A DNA stretch of 64,000 nucleotides, taken from positions 39,928 through 103,927 of the forward strand of contig JAPFBL010001055.1 of NCBI GenBank assembly GCA_026182355.1. The letters run 5' to 3'. Source of the stretch: Hermatobates lingyangjiaoensis (lineage: Eukaryota; Arthropoda; Insecta; Hemiptera; Hermatobatidae). Position 1 is the first letter of the stretch; each line of letters opens with the position of its first letter. The position numbers and the translations under genes are program-made. Positions 1-11,865 of the stretch are shown piece by piece. Below the pieces are notes generated by a model, which was given only the letters and a program-made list of their open reading frames with translations, was not told the origin of the DNA and ran no database searches.

Positions 1-174
1 GCCGTCATGGGGCTGGACGCCGACGACGCCACCTGCTTCTTCTACGCTCTCTACCCGCTGTATCCCTCGGAGCTGGAGTTCAAGATGGAGCATGGTGCCG
101 ATGCGCTCTTTGATTTGTTCGAGGAGCACGGGGTGACCGAGGGCATCCACCCGGACCGGCCGCCGGTGGTGTGA
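1..174 (+). CDS. hypothetical protein, C-terminal fragment
   Basis: The first 57 codons of the window are an open frame that ends in TGA at 172-174; the start lies upstream of the window. The visible tail contains [17 protein letters not shown] and ends DRPPVV. I do not recognise the family. Codon use is typical of the neighbouring genes, with G or C at most third positions, so it looks coding. It lies on the same strand as clpX but is separated from it by about 270 bp. Confidence 0.55.
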   Translation, partial: AVMGLDADDATCFFYALYPLYPSELEFKMEHGADALFDLFEEHGVTEGIHPDRPPVV

Positions 175-444
175 CCCCGGCGGATCGGCCGCCCGGCAAC
201 CGCATTGCGGCGTTCACGTCGGCGCCATGGCGTCGCCGCGCCGTGGGGGCCGGGCTTCACCGTTGCGGTCCGGCCGGCGGGCTAGGCTGGGTGCGATCGG
301 GCCCGCGCGTCGCAAGCGATTGGCGTCGCGGGGTTCGCACGGAATATCGTCGTCGGCCCGGGGGTTTCAGCCAACGGGCGGTCGACGCGACCGTCGGCGG
401 GGTGTCCGCCGAGACAACGACCAAGGAAGTGGGGCCGGACGGAT

Positions 445-887
445 ATGGCACGCATGCAGGAAAGCGCCGAACTTCTGAAATGCTCCTTCTGCGGGAAGAG
501 CCAGAAGCAGGTCAAGAAGCTCATCGCCGGGCCGGGCGTCTACATCTGCAACGAGTGCATCGAGCTGTGCAACGAGATCATCGAGGAAGAGCTCAACGTC
601 GGCTCGGCGCCGGAGGAGAGCGGCGACCGTCTGCCCCGCCCGGCCGAGATCCGCGATTTCCTCGACGAGTACGTCATCGGCCAGGACGTCGCCAAGCGCA
701 CGCTCGCGGTGGCCGTCTACAACCACTACAAGCGCATCCGTGCCGAGGAGCAGGGCGCCCGCGACGACGTCGAACTGTCGAAGTCGAACATCCTGATGCT
801 CGGCCCGACCGGCTGCGGCAAGACGCATCTGGCGGAGACGCTGGCGCGGAAGCTGGACGTCCCCTTCGCCATCGCCGACGCCACCAG

Positions 888-920
<33 letters not shown>

Positions 921-1708
921 GGAGAACATCTTGCTCAAGCTCCTGCAGGCCGCCGATTTCGACGTGGCCAAGGCGCAGCGCGGCATCATCTACGTCGATG
1001 AGGTGGACAAGATCTCGCGCAAGTCGGAGAACCCGTCCATCACCCCGCGACGTGTCGGGCGAGGGCGTGCAGCAGGCGCTGCTGAAGATCCTCGAGGGCA
1101 CCGTCGCCGCGGTCCCGCCGCAGGGCGGCCGCAAGCATCCGAACCAGGAGTTCATCCAGTTCGACACCTCCAACGTGTTGTTCATCGTGGCGGGCGCGTT
1201 CGCTGGCCTGGAGAAGGTCGTGCAGGAGCGCGTGGGGCGGAAGAGCCTCGGCTTCGGCGCGGACGTGCACTCGAAGGCCGATGTGGACGAGGTCGATCCG
1301 TTCCGCGAGGTGCTGCCGGAGGACCTGATCCGCTTCGGGCTCATTCCGGAGTTCATCGGCCGCCTGCCGGTCATCGCGTCGGTGACGAACCTCGATGAGG
1401 ATGCACTGGTGCGCGTGCTCACGGAGCCGCGCAATTCGCTGGTCCGCCAGTACGAGCGCCTTTTCGAGATGGACGGCGTGGAGCTGCGCATCGACGACGA
1501 CGCCCTGCATGCCATCGCGGCGAAGGCCATCGAGCGCAAGACCGGTGCCCGCGGCCTGCGCGGCATCATGGAGGAGATCCTGGTTCCGGTCATGTTCGAC
1601 GTGCCGGACCGCGATGACATCGCGCAGGTGATCATCCACCGCGGGTGCGTCACCGACGGCGACGCCCCGGAGTTGGTGCTCGCGGAGCCCGACGAGCGGA
1701 GCGCGTAG
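445..1708 (+). CDS. clpX: ATP-dependent Clp protease ATP-binding subunit ClpX (frameshifted)
   Basis: AAA+ unfoldase that recognises substrates and feeds them to the ClpP peptidase in the cytoplasm. The N-terminal zinc-binding domain shows C13, C16, C35 and C38 (KCSFCGK, YICNEC). The Walker A motif GPTGCGKT lies near residue 120 and Walker [10 protein letters not shown] near 182; the C-terminal small domain includes the sensor-2 region ([12 protein letters not shown]). Length is about 420 residues, normal for ClpX. The frame breaks at 1043-1046, where four Cs stand where three are expected (ITRDVSGEG is restored by removing one C). ClpX is highly conserved and both halves are intact, so a sequence error is likely. 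clpP genes are not in the window. Confidence 0.95.
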
Positions 1709-1749
1709 TCCTTGCCCGCGGCCGCCGCCTGTCGACGGCCCGCGTGGAA

Positions 1750-1785
1750 ACGGCCCGGCACCCACATCGAGTGGGGCCGGGCCGT
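1750..1785 (+). terminator. terminator hairpin after clpX
   Basis: ACGGCCCGG...CCCAC, a 5-nt loop, then GTGGG...CCGGGCCGT form a GC-rich stem with one bulge, followed by a short T-containing stretch (GTGTTCT). It lies about 40 bp past the clpX stop. Confidence 0.6.
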
Positions 1786-1852
1786 CGTGTTCTCGGGGCC
1801 GTCTTCTGCTCCGGGCCGCCGTCGGCTCGAGAGCTTCGCCGGCTTGGGGACA

Positions 1853-1945
1853 GTCGTGTCAAATGATCGACGCTTCCGAGTAGCACCTGTGACCACCTGC
1901 GTGTTTGCGGCGGTCGAGGTAGGAGCGTTGATCAAATGACACGAC
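1853..1945. repeat. 93-bp imperfect inverted-repeat element (MITE-like)
   Basis: The ends are GTCGTGTCA at 1853-1861 and its exact complement TGACACGAC at 1937-1945; the inverted similarity continues inward for about 25 bp (AAATGATCGACGCTTCC against the complement of AGGAGCGTTGATCAAAT). The centre codes for nothing. It could be a small non-autonomous transposable element or a large regulatory palindrome. It sits between convergent clpX and tetR. Confidence 0.4.
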
Positions 1946-2171
1946 GGCTCGCGGCCGGCCCAGGGGGAAGCGGCCGCATTCGGGGTTGGTTGCTTATGCG
2001 GCTCGGGATCGTCGCCGAGAGGTGTGCGGTGTTGCTGGTCGACCACGCGGACTTGGTCGACATACGGAGCTGGTCGACCAGGCGAACGGGGTCGACAAGT
2101 GGTGCTGGTCGCCTACGCGGGTAGGGGCACAGGTGACGCGAGTCGCCTACGCGGGCGGGAACTCCGTCGGC
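1946..2171. other. intergenic stretch with short direct repeats
   Basis: No gene is evident. It holds four GTCGAC sites in about 65 bp (around 2037-2097) and a direct repeat, GTCGCCTACGCGGG, near 2107 and 2139. Function is unknown. Confidence 0.3.
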
Positions 2172-2961
2172 CTATTCCTGGCCCTCGTCGTACATGTCGG
2201 TGAACTGCGGCGCGACGTCGCCTTCGGCGCGTTCGTCAAGGATCGCGGGGGAGTCGTCGGCGTAAACCTCGTCGACCAGGCGCGGCTCGACCTTCCGCCG
2301 CGGGGTGGTGGTGACGTAGGAGGTCCCGTGCTGCCACGTGGTGGTCGCGGTGAGGAAGCCGGTCACGGCGTCGCGGGCCATCTCGCGCAGGCGGTCGATG
2401 AGGGTCTCCGACGTCAGCTCCAGGCTGTAGAGGTTGTCGAAGGTGCGTTCGTTGAGCGTCGGGAACTGCGCCATCGACGCGACGATGTAGTAGATGTCCA
2501 GCGCGGAGACGTCGGTGCGGAACGCGCCGTAGTCGCGGCCGAGCAGCAGCACGCGGTCGAACTCGAGCACGATGGGGGACTGCTCCGCCAGGGCCGAGGA
2601 TTCCTCGAGGGGGAGCACCGGGTGCATGTTCTCCCTGGGCGATGAAGCGCACCGCCGAGGGGTTGTTCGCGAAGCAGTCGAAGATGACGCCGACGACGTG
2701 GCGGAGGACGTCCACGGGAACCTCGGAGTCGACGCGCAGGTCCTCCGGGTCGGGGCGCAGGAGGCTCAGCACGTAGTTCATGGTCGTGCGGTAGAGCCCC
2801 ATCTTGTCGCCGCAGTGGTAGTGCAGCATGCGCTTGGAGACGCCGGACGACGACGAGATGGCGTCGAGGCGTGCATCGGCGTACCCCTTCGCGGTGAATT
2901 CACCGAGCGCCGCCTCGAGGACGGCGTGGGGGATCGCGTCGGTGCTGCCTGAGGCCTTCAT
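2172..2961 (-). CDS. TetR/AcrR family transcriptional regulator (frameshifted)
   Basis: About 262 residues. The N-terminal helix-turn-helix spans roughly residues 10-55 (AALGEFTAKGYADARLDAIS, then SGVSKRMLHYHCGDK), typical of TetR repressors that bind operators as dimers. The C-terminal ligand domain is not assigned to a known inducer. The frame breaks at 2633-2635: one base too many in a run of three (GGG on the coding strand); removing it joins RFIAQ to ENMHPVLPLEES. It reads toward clpX and is divergent from mdh, so mdh is a possible target, but this is inference. Confidence 0.85.
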
Positions 2962-3074
2962 GTATCGCCTTTCCGGGGATTCGGGTGGTGTCCCGTCTGT
3001 GAACGGGGGTGGCCGCCCCGGATTGCGCGGTGGGCAACCTGAAAAAGCGGAAATGCAGGGGCGGATCCGCTTAA

Positions 3075-4163
<1,089 letters not shown>

Positions 4164-4198
4164 CCGGCGCACCGCGGGGCCGGGCGCACCGGCCCGGG

Positions 4199-4239
4199 AG
4201 GGGGCGTCGCAAAGCATTTCGCTTTGCGACGTCCCCTCC
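4199..4239. terminator. hairpin made of two inverted copies of the recurrent motif
   Basis: AGGGGGCGTCGCAAAGC, loop ATTTC, then GCTTTGCGACGTCCCCTC. Both arms are copies of the motif GTCGCAAAGC that recurs through the window. It sits between mdh and valS and should end mdh transcription. Confidence 0.75.
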
Positions 4240-4296
4240 GCCGCTCCCGTGCGACCAGGGGCGGACGTGGTGGGCGGCGCGGTCCGGCCGACCCTC

Positions 4297-4302
4297 TAGA
4301 CT
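4297..4302 (+). promoter_or_regulatory. -10 box for leaderless valS transcript
   Basis: TAGACT ends 7 nt before the GTG start of valS at 4310, so transcription should begin at or next to the start codon. Confidence 0.55.
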
Positions 4303-4309
4303 GTCCGAT

Positions 4310-7045
4310 GTGACCAACGCCGAGAATCTTCCGAACCGCGCCGACAATCTGCCGAAGTCGTGGAACCCCTCCGAGGTGGAGGCGGATCTCTACCAGGGCT
4401 GGGTGGATGCCGGGTACTTCACCGCCGACGCCGGCAGCGACAAGCCGGCGTATTCGATCGTGCTGCCGCCGCCGAACGTGACCGGCCAGCTGCACATGGG
4501 CCACGCGCTCGACCACACGCTGATGGACGCCCTCGCCCGCCGCAAGCGAATGCAGGGGTTCGAGGTGCTGTGGCTGCCGGGCATGGACCACGCGGGCATC
4601 GCCACGCAGACGAAGGTCGAGGCGCAGCTGAAGGAGTCCGAGGGCAAGGACCGGTTCGACTACGGGCGCGAGGAGTTCATCGAGCGCGTCTGGGAGTGGA
4701 AGAAGGAGTACGGCGGCGTCATCGGCGGCCAGATGCGGCAGATCGGCGATTCGGTCGACTGGTCGCGCGAGCGCTTCACGCTTGACGACGGCCTGTCGCT
4801 GGCGGTGCAGACGATCTTCAAGGAGCTGTTCGACCGCGGCCTGATCTACCGTGCCAAGCGCATGGTGAACTGGTCGCCGGTGCTGCAGACCGCGATCTCC
4901 GACATCGAGGTCAAGTACGAGGATCGCGACGGCGAGCTGGTGTCCTTCCGCTACGGCGACGGGGAGGATTCGATCGTGGTGGCCACCACGCGCGTCGAGA
5001 CGATGCTCGGCGACGTCGCGGTGGCCGTCCACCCCGAGGACGAGCGGTACACGGCGCTGGTGGGCAAGACCCTGCCGCACCCGTTCCGCGACGACCTGAC
5101 GCTGACGGTCATCGCCGACGATTACGTGGACCCGGAGTTCGGTTCCGGCGCGGTGAAGATCACCCCCGCCCACGACCCCAACGACTTCGCCATGGGCCAG
5201 CGCCACGACCTGGACATGCCGGAGGTCATCGACGCCACCGGAACCATCGCCGGCACCGGCACCCGTTTCGACGGCATGGACCGCTTCGAGGCTCGGAAGG
5301 CCGTGACGGAGGCGCTGCGGGAGCAGGGGCGCATCGTCAAGGAGGTCCGCCCGTACGTCCACTCGGTGGGCCACTCGGAGCGCTCCGGCGAGGTCATCGA
5401 GCCGCGCCTGTCCGAGCAGTGGTGGGTGAAGGTCGACGAGCTGGCGAAGATGGCTGGCGACGCCGTCCGCGAGGGGGACACCGTCATCCACCCGGCGTCG
5501 CAGGAGCCGCGCTGGTTCGACTGGGTTGACAACATGCACGACTGGTGCATCTCGCGCCAGCTGTGGTGGGCCACCGCATCCCGATCTGGTACGGGCCGGA
5601 GGGCGAGATCGTCTGCGTCGGGCCGGATGACCCGGAGCCGACCGGCGAGGGCTGGACGCGGGACCCCGACGTGCTGGACACGTGGTTCTCGTCGGCGCTG
5701 TGGCCGTTCTCCACGATGGGCTGGCCGGAGGCCACCCCGGAGCTGGCCAAGTTCTACCCGACGTCCGTGCTGGTCACGGGCTACGACATCCTGTTCTTCT
5801 GGGTCGCGCGCATGATGATGTTCTCGACCTTCACCGCCACCCTGCCGAACTCGCCGCTGGGCGAGGGCGCCGGCGGCCGCCCGCAGATCCCGTTCACCGA
5901 CGTGTTCCTGCACGGCCTGGTGCGCGACGAGCAGGGCCGCAAGATGTCGAAGTCCCTGGGCAACGGCATCGACCCGCTGGACTGGGTGCGCGACTACGGC
6001 GCCGACGCACTGCGCTTCACCCTGGCTCGCGGCGCCATCCCGGGCTCCGACCTGCCGGTGGGCGAGGATTCGGCGCAGAGCTCGCGCAGCTTCGCCACCA
6101 AGCTGTTCAACGCGACCCGCTTCGCGCTGATGAACGGCGCCCGCGTCGGAGGCCTGCCGCCGCGCGAGACGCTGACGGACACCGACCGGTGGATCCTCGA
6201 TCGCCTGGAGCAGGTCCGCGCCGACGTCGACGGTGCGCTGGACAAGTACGAGTTCGCCAAGGCCAACGAGGCCCTGTACCACTTCGCGTGGGACGAGTTC
6301 TGCGACTGGTACCTGGAGATGTCCAAGGTGGACTTCCCGCGCCTGGCCGAGGGCGAGGAGCTGACGGCCGAGCAGGCCGCACGCTCCGAGTCGACGCGCC
6401 TGGTGCTAGGCCACGTGCTGGACACCCTGCTGCGCCTGCTGCACCCGACGATCCCGTTCGTCACCGAGGTGCTGTGGAAGGCCCTGACCGACGGTGACGA
6501 GGGCACGCCCGAGTCGCTGGTCATCGCGTCGTGGCCGGAGGCGGGCGCGGCCAACGGCGGCGCCGAGACCGATGCCGACGCGGCGCGCCGCATCGACGAC
6601 GCCCAGAAGTTGGTCACCGAGGTGCGCCGCTTCCGCTCCGACCAGGGCGTGAAGCCGTCGCAGCGCGTGCCCGCGCGTTTCGACGCGGCCGCGGCCGATC
6701 TGGCGGCGCAGGAGGGCATCGTCCGTTCGCTGGCGCGGCTGGAGACCCCGGAGGAGGGCTTCACGGCCACCGCCATCCATCGAGGTCCGCCTGTCGACGG
6801 CGACCGTCACCGTCGAGCTGGACACCTCCGGCACCGTCGACGTCGCCGCCGAGCGCAAGCGCCTGGAGAAGGACCTCGCCGTCGCGGAGAAGGAGCTGGC
6901 CAGCACCGAGAAGAAGCTGGGCAACGAGTCCTTCCTGGCGAAGGCCCCGGACGCCGTGGTGGACAAGATCCGCACCCGCAACAAGGTGGCGCGCGAGGAG
7001 ATCGAACGCATCACCGCCCGCCTGGAGGGACTGCCGAAGGCATGA
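4310..7045 (+). CDS. valS: valine--tRNA ligase (frameshifted)
   Basis: Class I aminoacyl-tRNA synthetase that charges tRNA-Val. The start is the GTG 7 nt after a TAGACT box. The HIGH-type motif HMGH is near residue 63 and KMSKS near 545, with the editing domain between them. The C-terminal coiled-coil arm ([18 protein letters not shown]) is visible. About 911 residues, normal for the family. Two breaks occur: one G missing at 5568-5570 (ISRQLWW to [10 protein letters not shown]) and a one-base shift near 6773-6780 (GFTATA to SIEVRLS). The gene is essential, so these are almost certainly sequence errors. The stop overlaps the folC ATG (ATGA), indicating coupling. Confidence 0.95.
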
Positions 7046-8867
7046 CCGAGCGCAGCGACGCCACGGGCGGCGGCCGCGACGGCGCCGCCAGCGGAGACGA
7101 CGAGATCCGCCTGATCCTCGATGACCTCGCCCCGGCCGACCAGCCGGAGGCGGGCGCGGACGGGGACGACGCGGAAGGCTCGGCTGGCGAGCCCCTGGAG
7201 CTTTCCGACGACGACGGCTTCGATCCGGTCACCGCGCAGATCGTGGAGGACACCGAGCCCCGCGAGCTGGCGGCGACGCTGTCGGGCGGCACGACCGACG
7301 AGTCTTCTCCGGCCGCCGACGGCATCGCCGCGGCGGAGGAGGAGCGCGACGGGGGCGCGGACGCGGACCTTCTGGGCCGCTTCGGCGCCGTGTCGATGGA
7401 CGAGGAGGGCCTGAGCCTGCCCGTCGACGTCGACCAGCCGGTCAACGCCCCGGCGCCGTTGGAGATCACGCAGGAGGATCTCGCCGAGCTCGCGGCCGTG
7501 GAGGCCGAGTTGGACACCCGGTGGCCGGAGACGAAGATCGATCCGACGCTGGAGCGCATGGAGAAGCTCATGGACCTGCTCGGCAACCCCGAGCGGTCCG
7601 CGCCGGTGATCCACGTCGCTGGCACCAACGGCAAGACGTCGACGGTGCGCATGATCGAGTCGCTGGTCCGCGCCTTGGGCCGCCGCACCGGCCGCACCAC
7701 CAGCCCGCACCTGCAGTTGGCCACCGAGCGCATCGCGGTCGACGGCGCCCCGCTGCACCCGCGCGACTACGTGCGCATCTGGCGCGAGATCGAGCCCTAC
7801 GTGGAGCTCGTCGACGCCGCGTCGGAGGCCGAGGGCGGCCCGCGCATGTCCAAGTTCGAGGTGCTCACGGCCATGGCCTACGCGGCCTTCGCCGATGCCC
7901 CGGTCGACGTCGCGGTCGTCGAGGTCGGCATGGGCGGCACGTGGGACGCCACCAACGTCGCCGACGCCGACGTCGCCGTGGTGTGCCCGGTCGGTCTCGA
8001 CCACACCGATTACCTGGGCGACACGTTGGCGGAGATCGCGGGGGAGAAGGCGGGCATCATCAAGTCCCGCTGGAACGCCGGGGATCTGCTGGCTCCGCCG
8101 GACAACGTGGCCGTCATCGCGGAGCAGGCCCCGGAGGCCATGGAGGTCCTGCTGGCCCGCGCCGTCGAGTGCGATGCCGCGGTCGCCCCGCGCCGGCTCC
8201 GAGTACGGCGTCGTCGCGCATACCCTGGCCGTGGGCGGGCAGAACCTCACGTTGCGCGGCCTGGCCGGCGAGTACGAGGACATCCACCTGCCGCTGCACG
8301 GCGCGCACCAGGCCCGCAACGCGGCGACCGCCCTGGCGGCCGTCGAGACCTTCTTCGGCGCCGGCCCCGGCCGGCCCCTGAGCATCGACGCGGTCCGCGA
8401 GGGCTTTGCGACGGTGACCTCGCCCGGCCGCCTCGAGCGAGTCCGGTCCACGCCGACGGTGTTCGTCGACGCCGCGCACAACCCCCATGGGGCCCGGGCG
8501 CTGCGTGAGGCACTGACGGCGGAGTTCGACTTCCGCAAGGTCGTCGGCGTGGTCGCGGTGCTCGGCGACAAGGACGCCCGCGCATCCTCGAGGAGCTGGA
8601 GCCCTACTTCGAGAGCTCGTCGTCACGCAGAATTCGTCGCCGCGCGCCCTGCACGTCGATGATCTGGCCGAGCTCGCCGAGCAGATCTACGGCGAGGAAC
8701 GCATCCACCGCATCGACACGCTGCCCTCGGCGGTCGAGCTGGCCGTCGCGCTGGCGGAGGAGACCGACTCCGGCGACGGCATCGTCAGCGGCTCGGGCGT
8801 GGTGGTCACCGGTTCGGTGGTCACCGCTGGCGAGGCGCGCACCCTGTTCGGAAAGGACCCCCAATGA
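7042..8867 (+). CDS. folC: bifunctional folylpolyglutamate synthase/dihydrofolate synthase (frameshifted)
   Basis: Mur-ligase-type enzyme adding glutamate to folates and dihydropteroate. ATP-binding P-loop [10 protein letters not shown] is near residue 194, followed by TSPHLQ and the C-terminal [11 protein letters not shown] motif. If translation starts at 7042, about 150 residues of acidic low-complexity sequence precede the catalytic core (which begins near [13 protein letters not shown]); a later start is possible. Three breaks: an extra C at 8186-8189, a missing G near 8581, and a one-base shift near 8613. It overlaps valS by ATGA at the 5' end and the DUF4233 gene by ATGA at the 3' end, so the three form one operon. 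Confidence 0.92.
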
Positions 8868-9385
8868 CCGAGGATCGATCCACCGGCACGCCGGACGCGG
8901 GCGGCGCGGGCCGTCGTCACGCGGAAACGGACGAGGAGCTGCGGGCGTTCCGCGAGGGGCGCGACCTGTCCGACGGCGGCAAGTATGGCCCGCTGGGCGC
9001 GGGCCACGAGCCGGAGAAGGACCCGATGAAGGGGCTGCGCGGCGTCATGGCCGGCACCCTGATCATGCAGGCGATTTCCGTGTGGCTCGGGCTGACCGTC
9101 GTGGCGCGCGTCGACGGCGGCGGGCTGTTCGGGCCGGCCGTCGCCATGTGGTACGTCGGGCTGCTGGGCCTGGCGCTGGCCGTGATGGCGTTCCTGCAGA
9201 AGAAGCCGTGGGCGCTGCCGGCGAACATCGTGCTGCAGGTCTTCGGTGTGCTGGCGATCCTGGTGCACTGGTCCATGGGGTTCGTGGGCATCTTCTTCGC
9301 GCTGGTGTGGGCGTACATCCTGCATCTGCGCAAGAACCTCATCGCCCGCATGGAGCGCGGGCTGCTGACCACGCAGCACCTGTAG
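8864..9385 (+). CDS. DUF4233 domain-containing membrane protein
   Basis: 173 residues. A charged N-terminus (about 60 residues) is followed by four hydrophobic segments (GTLIMQAISVWLGLTVV; FGPAVAMWYVGLLGLALAVM; WALPANIVLQVFGVLAILV; MGFVGIFFALVWAYIL), so it is an inner-membrane protein. The family is a conserved partner of folC in actinobacteria; its function is not known. The frame is intact and the start overlaps the folC stop. Confidence 0.85.
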   Translation: MTEDRSTGTPDAGGAGRRHAETDEELRAFREGRDLSDGGKYGPLGAGHEPEKDPMKGLRGVMAGTLIMQAISVWLGLTVVARVDGGGLFGPAVAMWYVGLLGLALAVMAFLQKKPWALPANIVLQVFGVLAILVHWSMGFVGIFFALVWAYILHLRKNLIARMERGLLTTQHL

Positions 9386-9432
9386 CGGGTCCCGCGCATG
9401 GCGCCGGATGGTCGCGGCCCACGGGGCGGCGG

Positions 9433-11029
9433 CTATCCGGCGTTTTTCATCGCCTCGTACGCGGCCAGGGCCGCCGCCCGTGACTCGCGCAGATCGACGA
9501 TCGGGGCGGGGTAGGCCGACGTGTCGTATTCCGGAACTCACCGGCGGATGTAGGCGGCCACGGGATCGTGGCGACGGGCCTGCGTTTCCGGGTTGAAGAT
9601 GCGGAAGTAGGGCGCGGCGTCGTCGCCGCAGCCCGCGACCCACTGCCAGTTGAACGGGTTGCTGGCCTCGTCGGCGTCGACGAGCCGTCCCAGAACCACT
9701 CCTCGCCGTGGCGTCAATGGATGCCCAGGTTCTTGGTCAGGAGCGACCCCACGACCATGCGCACCCGGTTGTGCATGTGCCCGGTGGCCAGCAGCTCGCG
9801 CATGCCGGCGTCGATGAGGCCGAAGCCCGTGGTGCCGTTTCGCCAGGCCGCCAGGGCTTCGCGGAGGGCGGCGTCGCCTTCCGTGGAATTGGTCGTGGCG
9901 TCGTCGCCATCCTCCGCCAGCCGCGCCCAGGGGAAGGCGTCGAAAGCGGAGCGGGTGTTGGCGGTCTCGAGATTCGGCAGGTGGCGGCGGCGGTGCCACG
10001 CGAAGTCGCGCCAGAGCAGTTCCCGCTGGAACGGCTGCCCGTCGGCCGCGTCGATGCTCCCGGCGTCGACGGCCCCGGCGATGGCATCCCACGCCTGCCG
10101 CGGACTGACCTCGCCGAAGCGCAGGTGCCGCGACAGGTGGCTGGTGGCGTCGAGGGCCATGTAATCGCTGCCGGTGGCGTACCGGTGCTCGAGGTCGGCC
10201 GTGGACTGGCGGCGATCGGCTGGGGTGGGGCCTTCCCCGAGGCGCTCGATGAATGCGGCGAGACGCTCGTGCGCGCCCGCTTCCCCCGGCGTCCAATGCC
10301 GGTGGAAATCGGCGGATGGGTTCGGGGCGGGGTTCTCGGGGCCTCCCGCAGTCAGCTCCAGTGCATCGATGGCGGCATGGGTGGTGCGCAGTTGCTCACC
10401 GGAGACCCCGCGCCCGCCCGGCCGCGGACGTTCCTGCGTCGGGCCGGCGTTCACGTCCGGGTCGCCGTCGGGGCCAGCGCCAGGGCCGGCGTCCACGTCC
10501 GCGCTCATGTCAGCGCCCAGCCTGTCGTCCGCGGCGCGGCTGAAGGGGGTGAAGACCTTGTACAGGCGGCCCTGCGCGGTGGCCACGTCACTGGGCTCGT
10601 TGAGCAGGTGTCCGGGGTGGGTGGATGCGTTGGGCAAGGCGGCCTCGATCTCGGCGTTGAGTGCGCGGGCTCCCGGTGCGTAACGGCGGTGCCACGTGAC
10701 GGTGATCGCGTCGAGGTCGGCGGCCAAGCGGGGCACGATGTCACGCGGGTCGCCGGCGGCGACGAGGAGTTCGATGCCCAGCCCGGCGAGGTCATCGGCG
10801 AGCGCGTGGAGGCTGTGGTGGAGCCACCACTTCGCGGCAGCCCCGATGGGCGCGGGCCCAGGGGAGGGGAGCCGGGCGCGTCCGCCGTCTCGCCGGCCGG
10901 GATTTCCTCCGCGATGTAGAGGCCGACGACGGGCCCGCAGTCGGCGGCGCGGGCCAGTGCCGCGTGGTCGGTGGTGCGGAGGTCGTCGCGGAACCAGACC
11001 AGGGCCGGGCGGGGCGCGTCGTCGCTCAT
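9433..11029 (-). pseudogene. phr: deoxyribodipyrimidine photolyase, broken by frameshifts and two in-frame TGA codons
   Basis: Light-dependent repair enzyme for UV pyrimidine dimers, using FAD. The N-terminus (ALVWFRDDLRTTDHAALARA) and the FAD-domain motifs (RHLRFGEVSPRQAW, ELLWRDFAWH, HMHNRVRMVVGSLLTKNLGI) are clear. A low-complexity insert rich in Asp, Gly and Pro (near 10460-10520) separates the domains. Breaks: a frameshift near 10857; TGA replacing the Trp codon after NLGIH (near 9718); a missing C near 9690; and TGA near 9541 where the family motif YIRRW-VPE needs Trp, probably with a short deletion after it. Two changes of TGG to TGA plus indels make this the most damaged conserved gene here. 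Confidence 0.85.
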
Positions 11030-11036
11030 GGTGGCC

Positions 11037-11042
11037 AGGGTA
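11037..11042 (-). promoter_or_regulatory. -10 box for leaderless phr transcript
   Basis: On the minus strand TACCCT is followed by 7 nt (GGCCACC) and the ATG of phr at 11029. Confidence 0.45.
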
Positions 11043-11138
11043 CGGCTGTGCGGTTCACCTCACCTCGCCCCCGGCGCGGGCCGCCGGAGGGTGACCGGGG
11101 TCACTTGGCGCGGCTGCGCGCCCCGAGGTGGCGCCAAG

Positions 11139-11144
11139 TATGCT
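11139..11144 (+). promoter_or_regulatory. -10 box for leaderless ndk transcript
   Basis: TATGCT is followed by TCCCTGC and the ATG of ndk at 11152. This spacing fixes the ndk start at MTERTLIL rather than an upstream ATG at 11128. Confidence 0.6.
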
Positions 11145-11151
11145 TCCCTGC

Positions 11152-11562
11152 ATGACCGAACGCACTCTGATTCTGATCAAGCCCGATGGCGTCCGCCGCG
11201 GCCTCGTCGGCGAGGTCGTCTCCCGCATCGAGCGCAAGGGCCTGAAGCTCGTCGCCATGGACCTTCGCGTCGCCGACAAGGCCACCGCCGAGGAGCACTA
11301 CGCCGAGCACAAGGAGCGCCCGTTCTACGGCGAGCTCGTCGACTTCATCACCTCCGCCCCGCTGGTCGCGGGCGTGGTCGAGGGCCCGAACGCCATCGCC
11401 GCGTGGCGTCAGCTGGCCGGCGGCACCAACCCGGTCGAGGCCGCCACCCCGGGTTCGATCCGCGGCGACTTCGCCCTCGAGGTCGCGGAGAACATCGTCC
11501 ACGGCTCCGATTCGCCGGAGTCCGCCGAGCGCGAGATCGGCATCTGGTTCCCGAACCTCTGA
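11152..11562 (+). CDS. ndk: nucleoside diphosphate kinase
   Basis: Transfers the gamma phosphate of ATP to nucleoside diphosphates. The protein of 136 residues begins [20 protein letters not shown], the standard Ndk N-terminus, and contains the catalytic His in [13 protein letters not shown] (about residue 117). The frame is intact and the length is normal. The start follows a leaderless TATGCT box. A hairpin with a T tail follows about 40 bp downstream, so it is probably transcribed alone. Confidence 0.97.
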   Translation: MTERTLILIKPDGVRRGLVGEVVSRIERKGLKLVAMDLRVADKATAEEHYAEHKERPFYGELVDFITSAPLVAGVVEGPNAIAAWRQLAGGTNPVEAATPGSIRGDFALEVAENIVHGSDSPESAEREIGIWFPNL

Positions 11563-11599
11563 TCCTCGGTTGTCCCGCCGTTTCCCGGCGGTTGACCCA

Positions 11600-11631
11600 C
11601 CGGCTTCCCGCATTTTCCTGCGGGGAGCCGG
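11600..11631 (+). terminator. Rho-independent terminator after ndk
   Basis: CCGGCTTCCCGCA, loop TTTTCC, TGCGGGGAGCCGG, then TTTTCGCGTTT: a 13-bp stem with one mismatch and a T-rich tail. Confidence 0.8.
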
Positions 11632-11865
11632 TTTTCGCGTTTCCGGGGTGCGCATGTGGCGGCGGTGATGGTTCGCGTGTGCGACAATGGCGGGCGTACG
11701 CCGCGTTCGCTCCGCGATTTACTGGAACGACGTTGACCGCAGAACGCCCGTGCGACCACAGAACTTGATCAAAAACGACGATCGCCGCCGAGGCGGCCCC
11801 CCGGATTCCGCGCCAGACCGCGCGGTCCGTGCGAGGGCCGGGCGGCTTGAGGAGAACCGCATATC
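11632..11865. other. rne upstream region
   Basis: No gene is seen between the ndk terminator and rne. Part of it probably forms the rne 5' leader; GAGGAG lies about 10 nt before the rne GTG. Confidence 0.35.

Noticed and set aside
9541..9720. UGA recoded as tryptophan (two TGA codons at Trp positions in phr)
   Set aside because: TGA is the normal stop of many genes here (valS, folC, nadD, comEA) and Trp is TGG throughout, so recoding is not tenable.
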